A DNA stretch of 13,662 nt, taken from contig JALNXZ010000014.1 of the NCBI GenBank assembly GCA_023230125.1, positions 1-13,662 on the forward strand, written 5' to 3'. This DNA comes from Bacteroidales bacterium (GTDB taxonomy: Bacteria > Bacteroidota > Bacteroidia > Bacteroidales > UBA1402). Below are positions 1 through 5,688 of the stretch, one piece after another. Made by a program: the position numbers and the translations under genes. The stretch's first letter is position 1; each line of letters starts with the position of its first letter. Below the pieces are notes generated by a model that was not told where the DNA came from, searched no databases, and was given only the letters and a program-made list of their open reading frames with translations.

Positions 1-162
1 GAGCGAGAAAAATGCGAATGGTGGAGTACATTCTTTAAAGAATGTTCAGTAACTGCCCTGGGATTTATTGGATTTGAATTACTGAAAATAAGGGAGGCAC
101 AGACTCAATGCCCTTCGAAGGATTCGGGAGATTTCCCCAAAATGGAAAAAAATTCAGAGTAG
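1..162 (+). CDS. Possible 3' end of an upstream gene (partial)
   Basis: Frame 1 is open from the left edge to a TAG at 160-162, giving 53 residues with no start in view. The first 30 residues contain Trp, Phe and Cys and include a hydrophobic stretch (TALGFIGFELL), and the codons (GAA, GGA, TTT, AAA) look like those of the neighbours. It would overlap the next gene by 55 nt, which is longer than the overlaps seen elsewhere here. The other two + frames stop at 38 and 52, so the upstream gene could instead end there. No function is recognised. Confidence 0.3.
   Translation, partial: EREKCEWWSTFFKECSVTALGFIGFELLKIREAQTQCPSKDSGDFPKMEKNSE
91..97 (+). promoter_or_regulatory. Ribosome binding site for the 70-aa gene
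   Basis: AGGGAGG lies 10 nt before the ATG at 108 and fits the anti-SD of archaeal 16S rRNA. It supports that start. Confidence 0.7.
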
Positions 163-320
163 TTGGCGTAGATACATTTGCTAATGAAGATTGGCTCGAA
201 GGTGATTTTAACACTAAAGAAGAAGCAATGGAACATGCACAGGAAAAAGGAGGCACTATGCTGAAGATGCATGTTTACGATGAAAAAGGAAAACACGTAG
301 GAGAAGCGGGTGATTTTTAA
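108..320 (+). CDS. Small conserved-looking hypothetical protein, coupled to rtcB
   Basis: This encodes a 70-residue acidic soluble protein with no signal peptide or membrane segment. It alternates short beta-like stretches (KKFRVVGVD, MLKMHVYD) with a helical stretch (TKEEAMEHAQEKGG), which suggests a small alpha/beta fold. It starts at ATG 108 behind a good SD. Its TAA shares a base with the rtcB ATG (TAATG at 318-322), so the two are probably co-translated and may be functionally linked. It is too short and too different to be archease, the usual RtcB activator. I recall similar short proteins in methanogens but cannot name a family, and assign no function. Confidence 0.8.
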   Translation: MPFEGFGRFPQNGKKFRVVGVDTFANEDWLEGDFNTKEEAMEHAQEKGGTMLKMHVYDEKGKHVGEAGDF

Positions 321-2368
321 TGGTATTCGATATAAAAATACATGCAAGAGGACTAGATCCAGAAACAATGTCTCAGATTTACAGGATTTCAAACATCCCA
401 GCATTTGAAGATGGGATCTCTATCATGCCTGACGCACACGCAGGCGCGGGATGTTGCATAGGATTTACTGCAAAAATTAAAGATTACATCTGCCCTAACT
501 TTGTTGGAGTTGACATTGGATGCTTTAGAGGAAACACTAAAGTCCCATTACTTGATGGTACTCAACAGACTTTAGAAGAACTCGTAAACAAAGGCGAATT
601 CTATGTATATTCAATGAATGAACAACTTAAAATAGTTCCAGGAAAAGCAATTGCAGCAAAAACAAGAACTAATGCAGAAGTAATGAAAGTGGTAATAAGT
701 GGTGGAGAAGAAATAATTTGCACTCCGGATCACAAGTTTATGTTAATCAATGGGGCTTATAAAGAAGCAAAAGATCTCAAACCTCAAGATAGTTTAATGC
801 CTTTGTATAGGTCATATCAAACCAGGGATGGCTACGAGAGCATTCACTCAGTTCATCACAGAGCTACTTTAACACATAAAATGGTATATGAGCACTTTAA
901 CAAATCAATTGACCCAACTACTGAAATTGTGCATCATATTGATGTAAAGTGGTATAACAACGATCCTTCAAATTTAATTATGATGAATAAAGTTGAGCAC
1001 ACTACTCACCACAGAAGTTTAAAGTGTTCCTTTACAGCACCTGAATTTCAAGAAAAGAAAATGAAAACTATAAAAGACAGAGGTTATTTTTTCGATGAAA
1101 AATACACTGAACAAAGAAAAGAAGTAGCAGTAAAAAATATTACAGATTACATGAAAAATAATCCTGAACATTTTGCAGAGTCAGTAAAAGATAATGGAAA
1201 AAGAGGAGCAAAATACCTGGCAAACTGGAATACAGAAAATAATAGTAAACCTGTAACATGCAGTGTTTGTGGAAAACAGCTTAAAAAAGGAGGACTAGGA
1301 AATCATTTAAAAATGCACAAAAGAGAAGCTCCAATACAAATACATAATCACAAAGTACTATATACAGAATCTATTGCAGAAAAAGAAGATGTATACTGTC
1401 TTAGTGTGGAAAAATATCATAACTTTGCATTATCTTCTGGGATATTTGTACATAATTGTGGTGTAAGGGGAGTATTCCTTGGAGACATCCAGATTGACTA
1501 TGCTGCTCTGGACGCATATCTGAAGCACAACATACCTCTTGGTATGAAGCACAGGGATGAAACACCTGTCCTGAAGGATGGAGATGAAACTAAAGTACTG
1601 TCTGATACTATCGGAGTTCAGAACGATATCGGCATGACAAAGCACTATGCTGGAAAGCAACTCGGCACTCTCGGAGGTGGAAACCACTTCATAGAAATTG
1701 GAGAAAGCGCAAAAACACAAGACAAATGGCTTTTCGTGCACTCAGGCTCCAGAAATTTTGGGCTCACAGTCGCAGAGCATTACCAGAAAATAGCAGCTTC
1801 TCAGAAGCTCATTGCAGCCCCGAAAGGCATGGAGGTGCTTGACATCAACGGCGCAGGTGCAGACTACCTAAGGGATATGCGAGTAGCTCAGAGATTTGCA
1901 GCACTGAACAGAACTCTAATGATACGTGACATCGTAGACTACCTGGACGCTGACATAAGATATGACATTGACTGCGTTCACAACTTTATTGCAGATGACA
2001 ACATTATCCGGAAAGGTGCAATATCCGCATATTACAGGGAACCTGTACTTATCCCTCTCAACATGAGGGATGGCACTGTAATAGGTGAAGGCCTAGGGAA
2101 CAGCGACTATAACTTCAGTGCCCCTCACGGTGCAGGTAGGATGTTCGGAAGGGGCCAGATGAAAAGACGCCTTGCCTCAGGTGAGCTCACTGTAGAAAGC
2201 TTCCAAAAGGAGATGTCTGGGATCTTTACGACTACAGCCAATGCAAACACCATTGATGAGAGTCCTTTTGCATATAAGCCTTATGAAATGATCAAGGACT
2301 ACCTGGAGGAAACTGTCAGTATTATCGATGTTGTAAAACCAAAATACAACCTGAAAGGGGGTGATTAA
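320..2368 (+). CDS. rtcB: RtcB-family RNA-splicing ligase, intein-containing precursor
   Basis: RtcB ligases use GTP and Mn2+ to join RNA 2',3'-cyclic phosphate or 3'-phosphate ends to 5'-OH ends, acting in tRNA splicing and RNA repair in the cytoplasm. The precursor has 682 residues. Removing the intein (residues 68-379) leaves a 370-residue ligase, shorter than the roughly 480 residues of typical archaeal host RtcB. Expected motifs are all present: MPDAHAG (36-42), GVDIG joined to CG (D65 and C380), GGGNHF (H456), VHSGSRN (H474), HNFI (H554) and the catalytic guanylylated His in PHGAGR (H603). These match the Mn ligands and nucleotidyl-His of Pyrococcus RtcB, so the spliced protein should be active. 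The gene overlaps the 70-aa gene upstream by one base. The short form and mobile context suggest it is not the housekeeping copy but perhaps an element-borne repair enzyme; that is inference. Confidence 0.93.
   Translation: MVFDIKIHARGLDPETMSQIYRISNIPAFEDGISIMPDAHAGAGCCIGFTAKIKDYICPNFVGVDIGCFRGNTKVPLLDGTQQTLEELVNKGEFYVYSMNEQLKIVPGKAIAAKTRTNAEVMKVVISGGEEIICTPDHKFMLINGAYKEAKDLKPQDSLMPLYRSYQTRDGYESIHSVHHRATLTHKMVYEHFNKSIDPTTEIVHHIDVKWYNNDPSNLIMMNKVEHTTHHRSLKCSFTAPEFQEKKMKTIKDRGYFFDEKYTEQRKEVAVKNITDYMKNNPEHFAESVKDNGKRGAKYLANWNTENNSKPVTCSVCGKQLKKGGLGNHLKMHKREAPIQIHNHKVLYTESIAEKEDVYCLSVEKYHNFALSSGIFVHNCGVRGVFLGDIQIDYAALDAYLKHNIPLGMKHRDETPVLKDGDETKVLSDTIGVQNDIGMTKHYAGKQLGTLGGGNHFIEIGESAKTQDKWLFVHSGSRNFGLTVAEHYQKIAASQKLIAAPKGMEVLDINGAGADYLRDMRVAQRFAALNRTLMIRDIVDYLDADIRYDIDCVHNFIADDNIIRKGAISAYYREPVLIPLNMRDGTVIGEGLGNSDYNFSAPHGAGRMFGRGQMKRRLASGELTVESFQKEMSGIFTTTANANTIDESPFAYKPYEMIKDYLEETVSIIDVVKPKYNLKGGD
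521..1456 (+). mobile_element. RtcB intein with HNH homing endonuclease
   Basis: This in-frame insert has 312 codons. It begins with Cys (CFRGNTKVPLLDG, block A), has a block B TPDH (intein residues 68-71) and a block F-like end (YHNFALSSGIFVHN). It ends His-Asn before a +1 Cys, so all residues needed for class 1 protein splicing are present. In the middle is an HNH-type motif: His-His at 138-139, Asn 151, and His at 160 and 163-164. A C-x2-C-x11-H-x3-H finger follows at 247-266 and may contact DNA. The insertion splits GVDIG from CG next to a metal-binding Cys, so the ligase is inactive until splicing. RtcB inteins at this motif are known from Methanocaldococcus and Pyrococcus (recalled). 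The insert looks richer in A and in AAA/GAA codons than the C-extein, consistent with separate acquisition. Confidence 0.93.
2355..2365 (+). promoter_or_regulatory. Strong SD inside the end of rtcB
   Basis: AAAGGGGGTGAT forms the last codons of rtcB (Lys-Gly-Gly-Asp) and also a near-perfect anti-SD match. The only in-frame codons at suitable spacing are ATT 2368 and ATT 2371, so it argues for an ATT-started gene downstream. Confidence 0.6.
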
Positions 2369-2370
2369 TT

Positions 2371-2514
2371 ATTCCCTACTTTAAAACTACCGGAAGGTTG
2401 TATTACAACGCTCCGGATAAACTGGCTGCAATAGTAGCCCTTTCAGAACTATTCGCTTCATGTGGAATTAGTTTTGTAGAAGTGTCCACCGAAGAAGCAC
2501 TAAAAGAAGCATAG
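2371..2514 (+). CDS. 47-aa hypothetical protein with probable ATT start
   Basis: An open frame follows rtcB directly and ends in TAG at 2512-2514. There is no ATG or GTG near its beginning. An in-frame TGA at 2362-2364 limits the start to ATT 2368, ATT 2371 or TTG 2398. The TTG leaves too little room for its nearest purine tract (GGAAGG directly abutting), while ATT 2371 lies just behind the strong SD at 2355-2365. The product reads like a small alpha/beta protein: IPYFKTTGRLYYN, then a helix DKLAAIVALSELFASCG, then ISFVEVSTEEALKEA. Codon use is like its neighbours. No family is recognised. The TAG is followed by GGAG, which serves the next gene. Confidence 0.6.
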   Translation: MPYFKTTGRLYYNAPDKLAAIVALSELFASCGISFVEVSTEEALKEA

Positions 2515-2524
2515 GAGCTATAAT

Positions 2525-2743
2525 ATGAAAATAGGAATGAGAAAACTTTCACCTATGAAGTCCTTTAAAGCCAGAACAACAGGTAAATGGAAGCGCCAGA
2601 TAAAGCGTACTATCATACCTTTTTATGGGAAAAAAGGAACAGGGATTTTCAAAGACCCAAAAAGAGCTATCTACAACAAGATTTACCACAGAACCACGTT
2701 CAGCATCTTTGATTTGCTAGGTGGTATTTTTGGTAGAAGATGA
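2525..2743 (+). CDS. Small highly basic phage/plasmid-like protein
   Basis: This 72-residue protein is very rich in Lys and Arg, with a short C-terminal hydrophobic patch (FSIFDLLGGIFGRR). SD GGAG at 2514-2517 is well placed before ATG 2525. Stretches such as KSFKARTTGKWKRQIKR, YGKKGTGIFKDPKRAIYNK and IYHRTTFSIFDL resemble, from memory, short basic proteins or N-terminal domains common in Firmicutes phages, plasmids and chromosomes. If this holds under search, it would mean exchange between bacteria and archaea. The charge would suit nucleic-acid or membrane-surface binding, but no role is established. It ends two nt before the best start of the next gene. Confidence 0.75.
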   Translation: MKIGMRKLSPMKSFKARTTGKWKRQIKRTIIPFYGKKGTGIFKDPKRAIYNKIYHRTTFSIFDLLGGIFGRR

Positions 2744-2744
2744 A

Positions 2745-2960
2745 ATGTGGAGTATGGCTCCAAAAAGAAAGAAGACAGTTCCTTTTGAAGATATAACCAT
2801 ACTTGGTTTAAAAACTTTAAGAGATGATAACTGGACACATGAAGCAATGGCGGTATACTACACAAAGAAAATGGGAATACACTATAGCAGAAGAACTATT
2901 GAAAGACTATTGAAAATTTTAGAGGAGATGGAAAAAAATAATGAAAATGCTAAAAACTAA
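2745..2960 (+). CDS. Small helix-turn-helix-like protein
   Basis: This 71-residue product is mostly helical. A basic N-terminus (APKRKK) precedes a region where THEAMAVYYTKKMGIHYSRRTIERLLKILEEM reads like a bi-helical HTH: a helix, a turn around GIHYS, then a recognition-like helix RRTIERLLKIL. It may bind DNA and regulate the cluster, but this is only a pattern match. The frame is open back to GTG 2721, and ATG 2754 is also possible. ATG 2745 is chosen because it lies just after the TGA of the previous gene (2741-2743), which favours coupling. It overlaps the next gene by 20 nt. Confidence 0.6.
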   Translation: MWSMAPKRKKTVPFEDITILGLKTLRDDNWTHEAMAVYYTKKMGIHYSRRTIERLLKILEEMEKNNENAKN

Positions 2961-3267
2961 CTCTATGCTAATGCTAATTTTTTGTATTTTAGCAATAGCC
3001 TGTTTCCTTATGGGATGCGTTGAAAAGCCAGCAGAGAGCAATCTTGAAAATACCTGGAGTAAAGCTGAAAGAACTGATATGTTTACGCTTATCGGGCATC
3101 AGCATCTATGTGGAAGCACTTTAGCCGTATACCACTATAATGTGGGTAATGTTACAATATTTGCAACAGACGATGGTCTTGCAGCAATCCCTGATTATGA
3201 GTTAAACCGTTCTCAAGACTACTCGGTTGTTATAGAAGCCTTAGAGTTGAATAAAATAAAAAATTAA
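2941..3267 (+). CDS. Predicted membrane-anchored lipoprotein
   Basis: This 108-residue protein has a short basic N-terminus (MKMLKTNSM), a hydrophobic core (LMLIFCILAIACFL) and a lipobox-like LMGC with Cys26, so it is probably exported and lipid-anchored on the outer face of the membrane. The mature part is small and beta-rich (TLAVYHYNVGNVTIFATDDG) and has no motif I can name. Purines GAGGAG at 2922-2927 are 13 nt from ATG 2941, a little far. The in-frame ATG at 2947 is an alternative. It overlaps the end of the HTH-like gene. Confidence 0.75.
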   Translation: MKMLKTNSMLMLIFCILAIACFLMGCVEKPAESNLENTWSKAERTDMFTLIGHQHLCGSTLAVYHYNVGNVTIFATDDGLAAIPDYELNRSQDYSVVIEALELNKIKN

Positions 3268-3280
3268 TGTATCTACATCC

Positions 3281-3286
3281 GGAGGT
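3281..3286 (+). promoter_or_regulatory. SD that fixes a TTG start
   Basis: GGAGGT sits 9 nt before TTG 3296. No ATG or GTG lies between it and that codon in the frame, so it sets a TTG start for the next gene. Confidence 0.7.
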
Positions 3287-3295
3287 CTATAAAAA

Positions 3296-3616
3296 TTGAC
3301 TGTAGAGGACGAGAATAAGCCAGAAATTGAATACAAACTTGGCTTAAATGAAATGACAGATATCTTGAATGGTGACATCAAGACTAAAGGCTTGAAAGGC
3401 TGCATGGTTTGTGTATCAACACACTTAAAAACAGGAACAATGGCCTATGTTATATTCAAAGATAAGCAACCAATATACGAATCTCAGCAAGCAGAAGCAA
3501 TAGCAATATTCCTTGATCTGATGAAATTCGATGGTGAATGTGATAAGAATGGAAAAAAAAGTTCACATAGAAGCAACAGCAGTAGGTCATCTAGACTTCG
3601 GAATTGTAGAAATTAA
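3296..3616 (+). CDS. Hypothetical protein, TTG start, odd C-terminal tail
   Basis: From TTG 3296 this encodes up to 106 residues. The first 80 or so look like a normal soluble protein (IEYKLGLNEMTDIL, GCMVCVSTHLKTGTMAYVIF, AEAIAIFLDLMKF). The last about 24 become Ser/Arg/Asn-rich (SSHRSNSSRSSRLRNCRN) exactly where the frame runs over the start of the next gene, which is typical of out-of-frame reading. The change falls at a run of eight A (3553-3560). A one-base shorter run would fuse it to the next frame as a single 149-residue protein. Either the genes truly overlap, or there is slippage, frameshifting or a sequence error. No family is recognised. Confidence 0.65.
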   Translation: MTVEDENKPEIEYKLGLNEMTDILNGDIKTKGLKGCMVCVSTHLKTGTMAYVIFKDKQPIYESQQAEAIAIFLDLMKFDGECDKNGKKSSHRSNSSRSSRLRNCRN

Positions 3617-3746
3617 AGATGAAGCTTATGCGTCACAGTTAGTTATGAAAAACATAGGACAACTGCAAATAACTGGAGCAGGGGTTGATAAAGCAAGCTT
3701 TGTTATAACTGAAGTGCATACAGAGATCGTTGAGGATAACCAATGA
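3549..3746 (+). CDS. Hypothetical protein overlapping the previous gene
   Basis: This 65-residue beta-rich protein (KVHIEATAVGHLDFGIVEI, ASFVITEVHTEIVED) starts best at ATG 3549, with GGTGA at 3533-3537 as a possible SD. ATG 3531 is an in-frame alternative. It overlaps the previous frame by 68 nt and may be the second half of a single gene interrupted at the eight-A run. Its stop overlaps the next start as ATGA (3743-3746). No family is recognised. Confidence 0.6.
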   Translation: MEKKVHIEATAVGHLDFGIVEIKDEAYASQLVMKNIGQLQITGAGVDKASFVITEVHTEIVEDNQ

Positions 3747-4084
3747 ACAGCGATGAACAAATAACAAGTGAGGCGCAGAATCTAAGTGACTTTATTAAAA
3801 TGTACTTCACAAGTCCTGTACCCCATGAAGAGCGCAAAGTTGACACCTTAGGGGATTTATTCGATCTCTATACAAGGAAAAAAGAATACAGTTCAGATTT
3901 CTTTACAATCCTAGACTTCACAAATTGGTTAAGCTACAAGATCAAAGCTGATCATGACTTTGGATTATTGTTTCCAACAAAAGAAATGATTGTTCTTAAT
4001 TTTGTAGTAGAGCAGTGCTACTGCTTGGAAAATAATTGGCACAGAGATAGTTACGGAAACCTTTATGGAAACTGGACTGAATGA
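3743..4084 (+). CDS. Hypothetical soluble protein
   Basis: This 113-residue acidic protein is rich in aromatic residues and has no signal peptide or membrane segment. The N-terminal half is helical (AQNLSDFIKMYF, VDTLGDLFDLYTRKK) and the C-terminus is Trp/Tyr/Asn-rich (NNWHRDSYGNLYGNWTE). The ATG forms an ATGA overlap with the preceding gene, and GAGG at 3731-3734 is a plausible SD. No family is recognised. The TRKKEY and FTNWL segments recall regions seen in phage-encoded DNA-associated proteins, but this is too weak to name a function. Confidence 0.7.
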   Translation: MNSDEQITSEAQNLSDFIKMYFTSPVPHEERKVDTLGDLFDLYTRKKEYSSDFFTILDFTNWLSYKIKADHDFGLLFPTKEMIVLNFVVEQCYCLENNWHRDSYGNLYGNWTE

Positions 4085-4085
4085 A

Positions 4086-4100
4086 TAAATAGATAAATAA
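4086..4100 (+). promoter_or_regulatory. Possible weak promoter before the membrane-protein gene
   Basis: The 51-nt gap before ATG 4136 starts with an A/T-rich stretch containing two ATAAATA copies (AATAGATAAATAAG). It lies about 25 nt before the likely mRNA start near 4120. It could be a TATA element for the genes from 4136 on, but there is no clear BRE. Confidence 0.25.
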
Positions 4101-4121
4101 GAATAGAACAACGTAATATGC

Positions 4122-4129
4122 AAAGGTGA
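4122..4129 (+). promoter_or_regulatory. Ribosome binding site for the 91-aa gene
   Basis: AAAGGTGA is an archaeal-type SD six nt before ATG 4136. Confidence 0.65.
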
Positions 4130-4135
4130 AAAATT

Positions 4136-4411
4136 ATGACAAACGTTAGTGTAAAGAGAGTACCGAAAAATAAACTTCAAAATGCAATCGACGACAACAT
4201 CTCTATGGGATTCACCGTCAAATCTCAAAGTGAAAACGTAGCAATCCTAGAAAAGTCTGGGGATTGGGGGTCATTTGGCTGGCATGCAGTAATCTTCATG
4301 GTCACAGCATGGTGGACTTGTGGCCTCTGGAACTTGGGATATGCGCTCTACTCCCACTACGGGAAAAAGCAAGAACTTCAACTCAAAGTCGATAAAGTTG
4401 ATGGAGAATGA
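4136..4411 (+). CDS. Small membrane protein with Trp-rich helical segment
   Basis: This 91-residue protein has a basic N-terminal region (KRVPKNKLQNAIDD), a beta-like stretch (GFTVKSQSENVAILEK) and a hydrophobic stretch from about residue 44 to 70 containing WHAVIFMVTAWWTCGLWNLG. It ends in a charged tail. The hydrophobic part is long enough for one long or two short membrane helices. Small proteins of this general layout occur in archaea and Firmicutes (recalled), without a firm function. A good SD precedes it. Its stop overlaps the next start as ATGA (4408-4411), so the two are probably coupled. Confidence 0.75.
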   Translation: MTNVSVKRVPKNKLQNAIDDNISMGFTVKSQSENVAILEKSGDWGSFGWHAVIFMVTAWWTCGLWNLGYALYSHYGKKQELQLKVDKVDGE

Positions 4412-4953
4412 ACTGGTTAAAGAGAGTTCTTGGATTTAAGGAACCGGCTTCAACTCCGGTTTCTAATCCAGATCCCATAATCAAAGGTGATAAATTCGTT
4501 GGAAAACCTGTAGGAAAGTTCGCAAATGCCTGTGAAGAAAATACTGCTTTTATAAATGAACATTGGGAGCTTTATCCAGATTATATAAAAGAACATATTT
4601 TGAATTACCGTGAAATCAACAAGATAGATGATTTATACGGTAAATACAGACAGGAACTGCATAACTGCAGGGTTGGCATGCGTCAATACTTGGAGCTTGC
4701 TAAAGAAGCTGAATCTTCTGATATAAGCCTGTCTGGTACTAGAAAAATTATTGCTGAGTATGACGCTAAAACCCTGAATATATGGGAAAGGATTAACGCA
4801 CTTCCTGGTACCAGCCATCTTAGGAATGCAAACTCAGCACTTGAGGCGCGTGCTGCTGCCGATGGCTGGGTCTGTTGGTATGGCACTGGAGGCCTGCATT
4901 GGAATAAAAAAGGCATAGTGCAGGATGGCTCTGGGATCTATAGGAGGAGGTAA
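4408..4953 (+). CDS. Hypothetical mostly helical protein
   Basis: This encodes 181 residues. An N-terminal amphipathic stretch (MNWLKRVLGFKEP) may touch the membrane. A Pro-rich linker follows, then helical regions (DDLYGKYRQELHNCRVGMRQYLELAKEAE, positions about 74-102) and a Trp/Gly-rich end (WVCWYGTGGLHWNKKG). It overlaps the upstream membrane-protein gene by ATGA and the dCMP deaminase gene by TAATG, so all three look co-translated. A partnership with the membrane protein is possible. No family is recognised. Confidence 0.75.
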   Translation: MNWLKRVLGFKEPASTPVSNPDPIIKGDKFVGKPVGKFANACEENTAFINEHWELYPDYIKEHILNYREINKIDDLYGKYRQELHNCRVGMRQYLELAKEAESSDISLSGTRKIIAEYDAKTLNIWERINALPGTSHLRNANSALEARAAADGWVCWYGTGGLHWNKKGIVQDGSGIYRRR

Positions 4954-5411
4954 TGAAAATCCGTCCATCAGTTGATGTCTATTTTATCAATATTGCAAAG
5001 GTAGTTGCTACAAGAGCTACCTGCCTACGACACACAGTAGGTGCCGTTATTGCAAAAGATAAGCGTATCTTATCAACTGGATACAATGGAGCACCCAGGA
5101 GCACAGAACACTGCTTAGATATAGGCTGTATCCGGATAAGGGAAAATATACCTTCAGGTAAAAATCACGAAAAATGCAGGGCAGTGCATGCAGAACAAAA
5201 TGCAATCATCCAGGCCGCAATCCATGGGGTAAGCATAGCAGGAGCAACCCTCTACTGCACACACCAGCCCTGTATTCTTTGTGCTAAAATGTTAATAAAT
5301 TCTGGAATAGAAAGAGTTGTCTTTGAACATTCTTATCCGGATACAAATGCATTAGATATTTTAAAAGAAGCAGGAATTAAGATAGAAACGATTACAAGCG
5401 ATATCTTGTAA
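4953..5411 (+). CDS. dCMP deaminase (ComEB/phage type)
   Basis: This 152-residue zinc enzyme should deaminate dCMP to dUMP, feeding dTMP synthesis in the cytoplasm. The deaminase signature is complete: HAE at residues 79-81 (H79 zinc ligand, E81 proton shuttle) and PCILC (C107 and C110 zinc ligands). The substrate-loop segment TGYNGAP is at 42-48. Extra Cys/His (H53, C54, C59, H72, C75) lie where dCMP deaminases of this family often have an inserted, sometimes zinc-binding, loop. Length fits the family. The start has a strong SD (GGAGGAGGT at 4943-4951) and TAATG overlap with the gene before. Such genes are frequent in phages and plasmids, which fits accessory DNA. A more general cytidine/deoxycytidylate deaminase is the alternative. 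Confidence 0.92.
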   Translation: MKIRPSVDVYFINIAKVVATRATCLRHTVGAVIAKDKRILSTGYNGAPRSTEHCLDIGCIRIRENIPSGKNHEKCRAVHAEQNAIIQAAIHGVSIAGATLYCTHQPCILCAKMLINSGIERVVFEHSYPDTNALDILKEAGIKIETITSDIL

Positions 5412-5598
5412 ACTCCTCTTCTACTTTTTTAATTAAATTTAAAGAAATGCGCACTTCCCAGAGTTTACAGCCACTTTTTCGGAAGGCTGCGTAGCTCTCT
5501 GGTTTAAAAGAACAAATACCAAAAAGCGTTGGGAAATCTTCATCTGTTGTATAATGCAAACAGTATCCGCATATCGGTACAACAAGAATAACCATCAC
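5392..5598 (-). CDS. Small four-Cys protein, possible zinc ribbon
   Basis: On the - strand this encodes 67-68 residues from GTG 5598 or the adjacent ATG 5595. An in-frame TAG just upstream means no longer start is possible. The Cys pattern C-x2-C (ICGYCLHY), then G-x-C (FGICSF), then C-x-x-W (SGCKLWE) is typical of small metal-binding proteins of anaerobes. That pattern, rather than length, argues for a real gene. A TATA-like box sits about 40 nt upstream (5633-5642), so it may have its own promoter, since a terminator separates it from the secreted-protein gene. The 3' end overlaps that of dCMP deaminase by 20 nt, tail to tail. SD is weak (AGGTG, overlapping the start). Function unknown. Confidence 0.5.
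   Translation of the reverse strand: MMVILVVPICGYCLHYTTDEDFPTLFGICSFKPESYAAFRKSGCKLWEVRISLNLIKKVEEEFTRYRL
5421..5432 (+). terminator. Possible T-tract terminator for the + strand operon
   Basis: CTACTTTTTTAA follows the dCMP deaminase stop by 10 nt. Archaeal RNA polymerase can stop at short T-tracts without a hairpin. It lies within the opposing small gene. Confidence 0.4.
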
Positions 5599-5632
5599 CT
5601 ACTGACGTTTATTAAACAGCAATTAGTGCTAT

Positions 5633-5642
5633 CTATAAAAAA
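5633..5642 (-). promoter_or_regulatory. TATA-like box for the small four-Cys gene
   Basis: Read on the - strand this is TTTTTTATAG, about 40 nt before GTG 5598, which would place transcription start 10-15 nt upstream of the gene. A GTTTA/TAAAC inverted repeat (5607-5617) lies near the expected start. Confidence 0.4.
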
Positions 5643-5651
5643 GTGTCCAGT

Positions 5652-5688
5652 AATTAAAAAAGAAAAATGCATTGACTTTACTCAATGC
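5652..5688 (-). terminator. Hairpin plus T-tract terminator of the secreted-protein gene
   Basis: On the - strand a perfect 7-bp stem (GCATTGA / TCAATGC, 6-nt loop) is followed by ATTTTTCTTTTTTAATT. The TAA stop of the secreted-protein gene lies in the loop, so the hairpin straddles the gene end. Stem, loop and T-tract together make a convincing terminator. Confidence 0.7.

Noticed and set aside
108..320. 70-aa gene as archease (RtcB activator)
   Set aside because: Archease is about twice as long with characteristic acidic metal-site motifs that are not present.
1430..1741. A 103-codon - strand open frame across the intein/extein junction
   Set aside because: It is a shadow of well-supported rtcB coding sequence.
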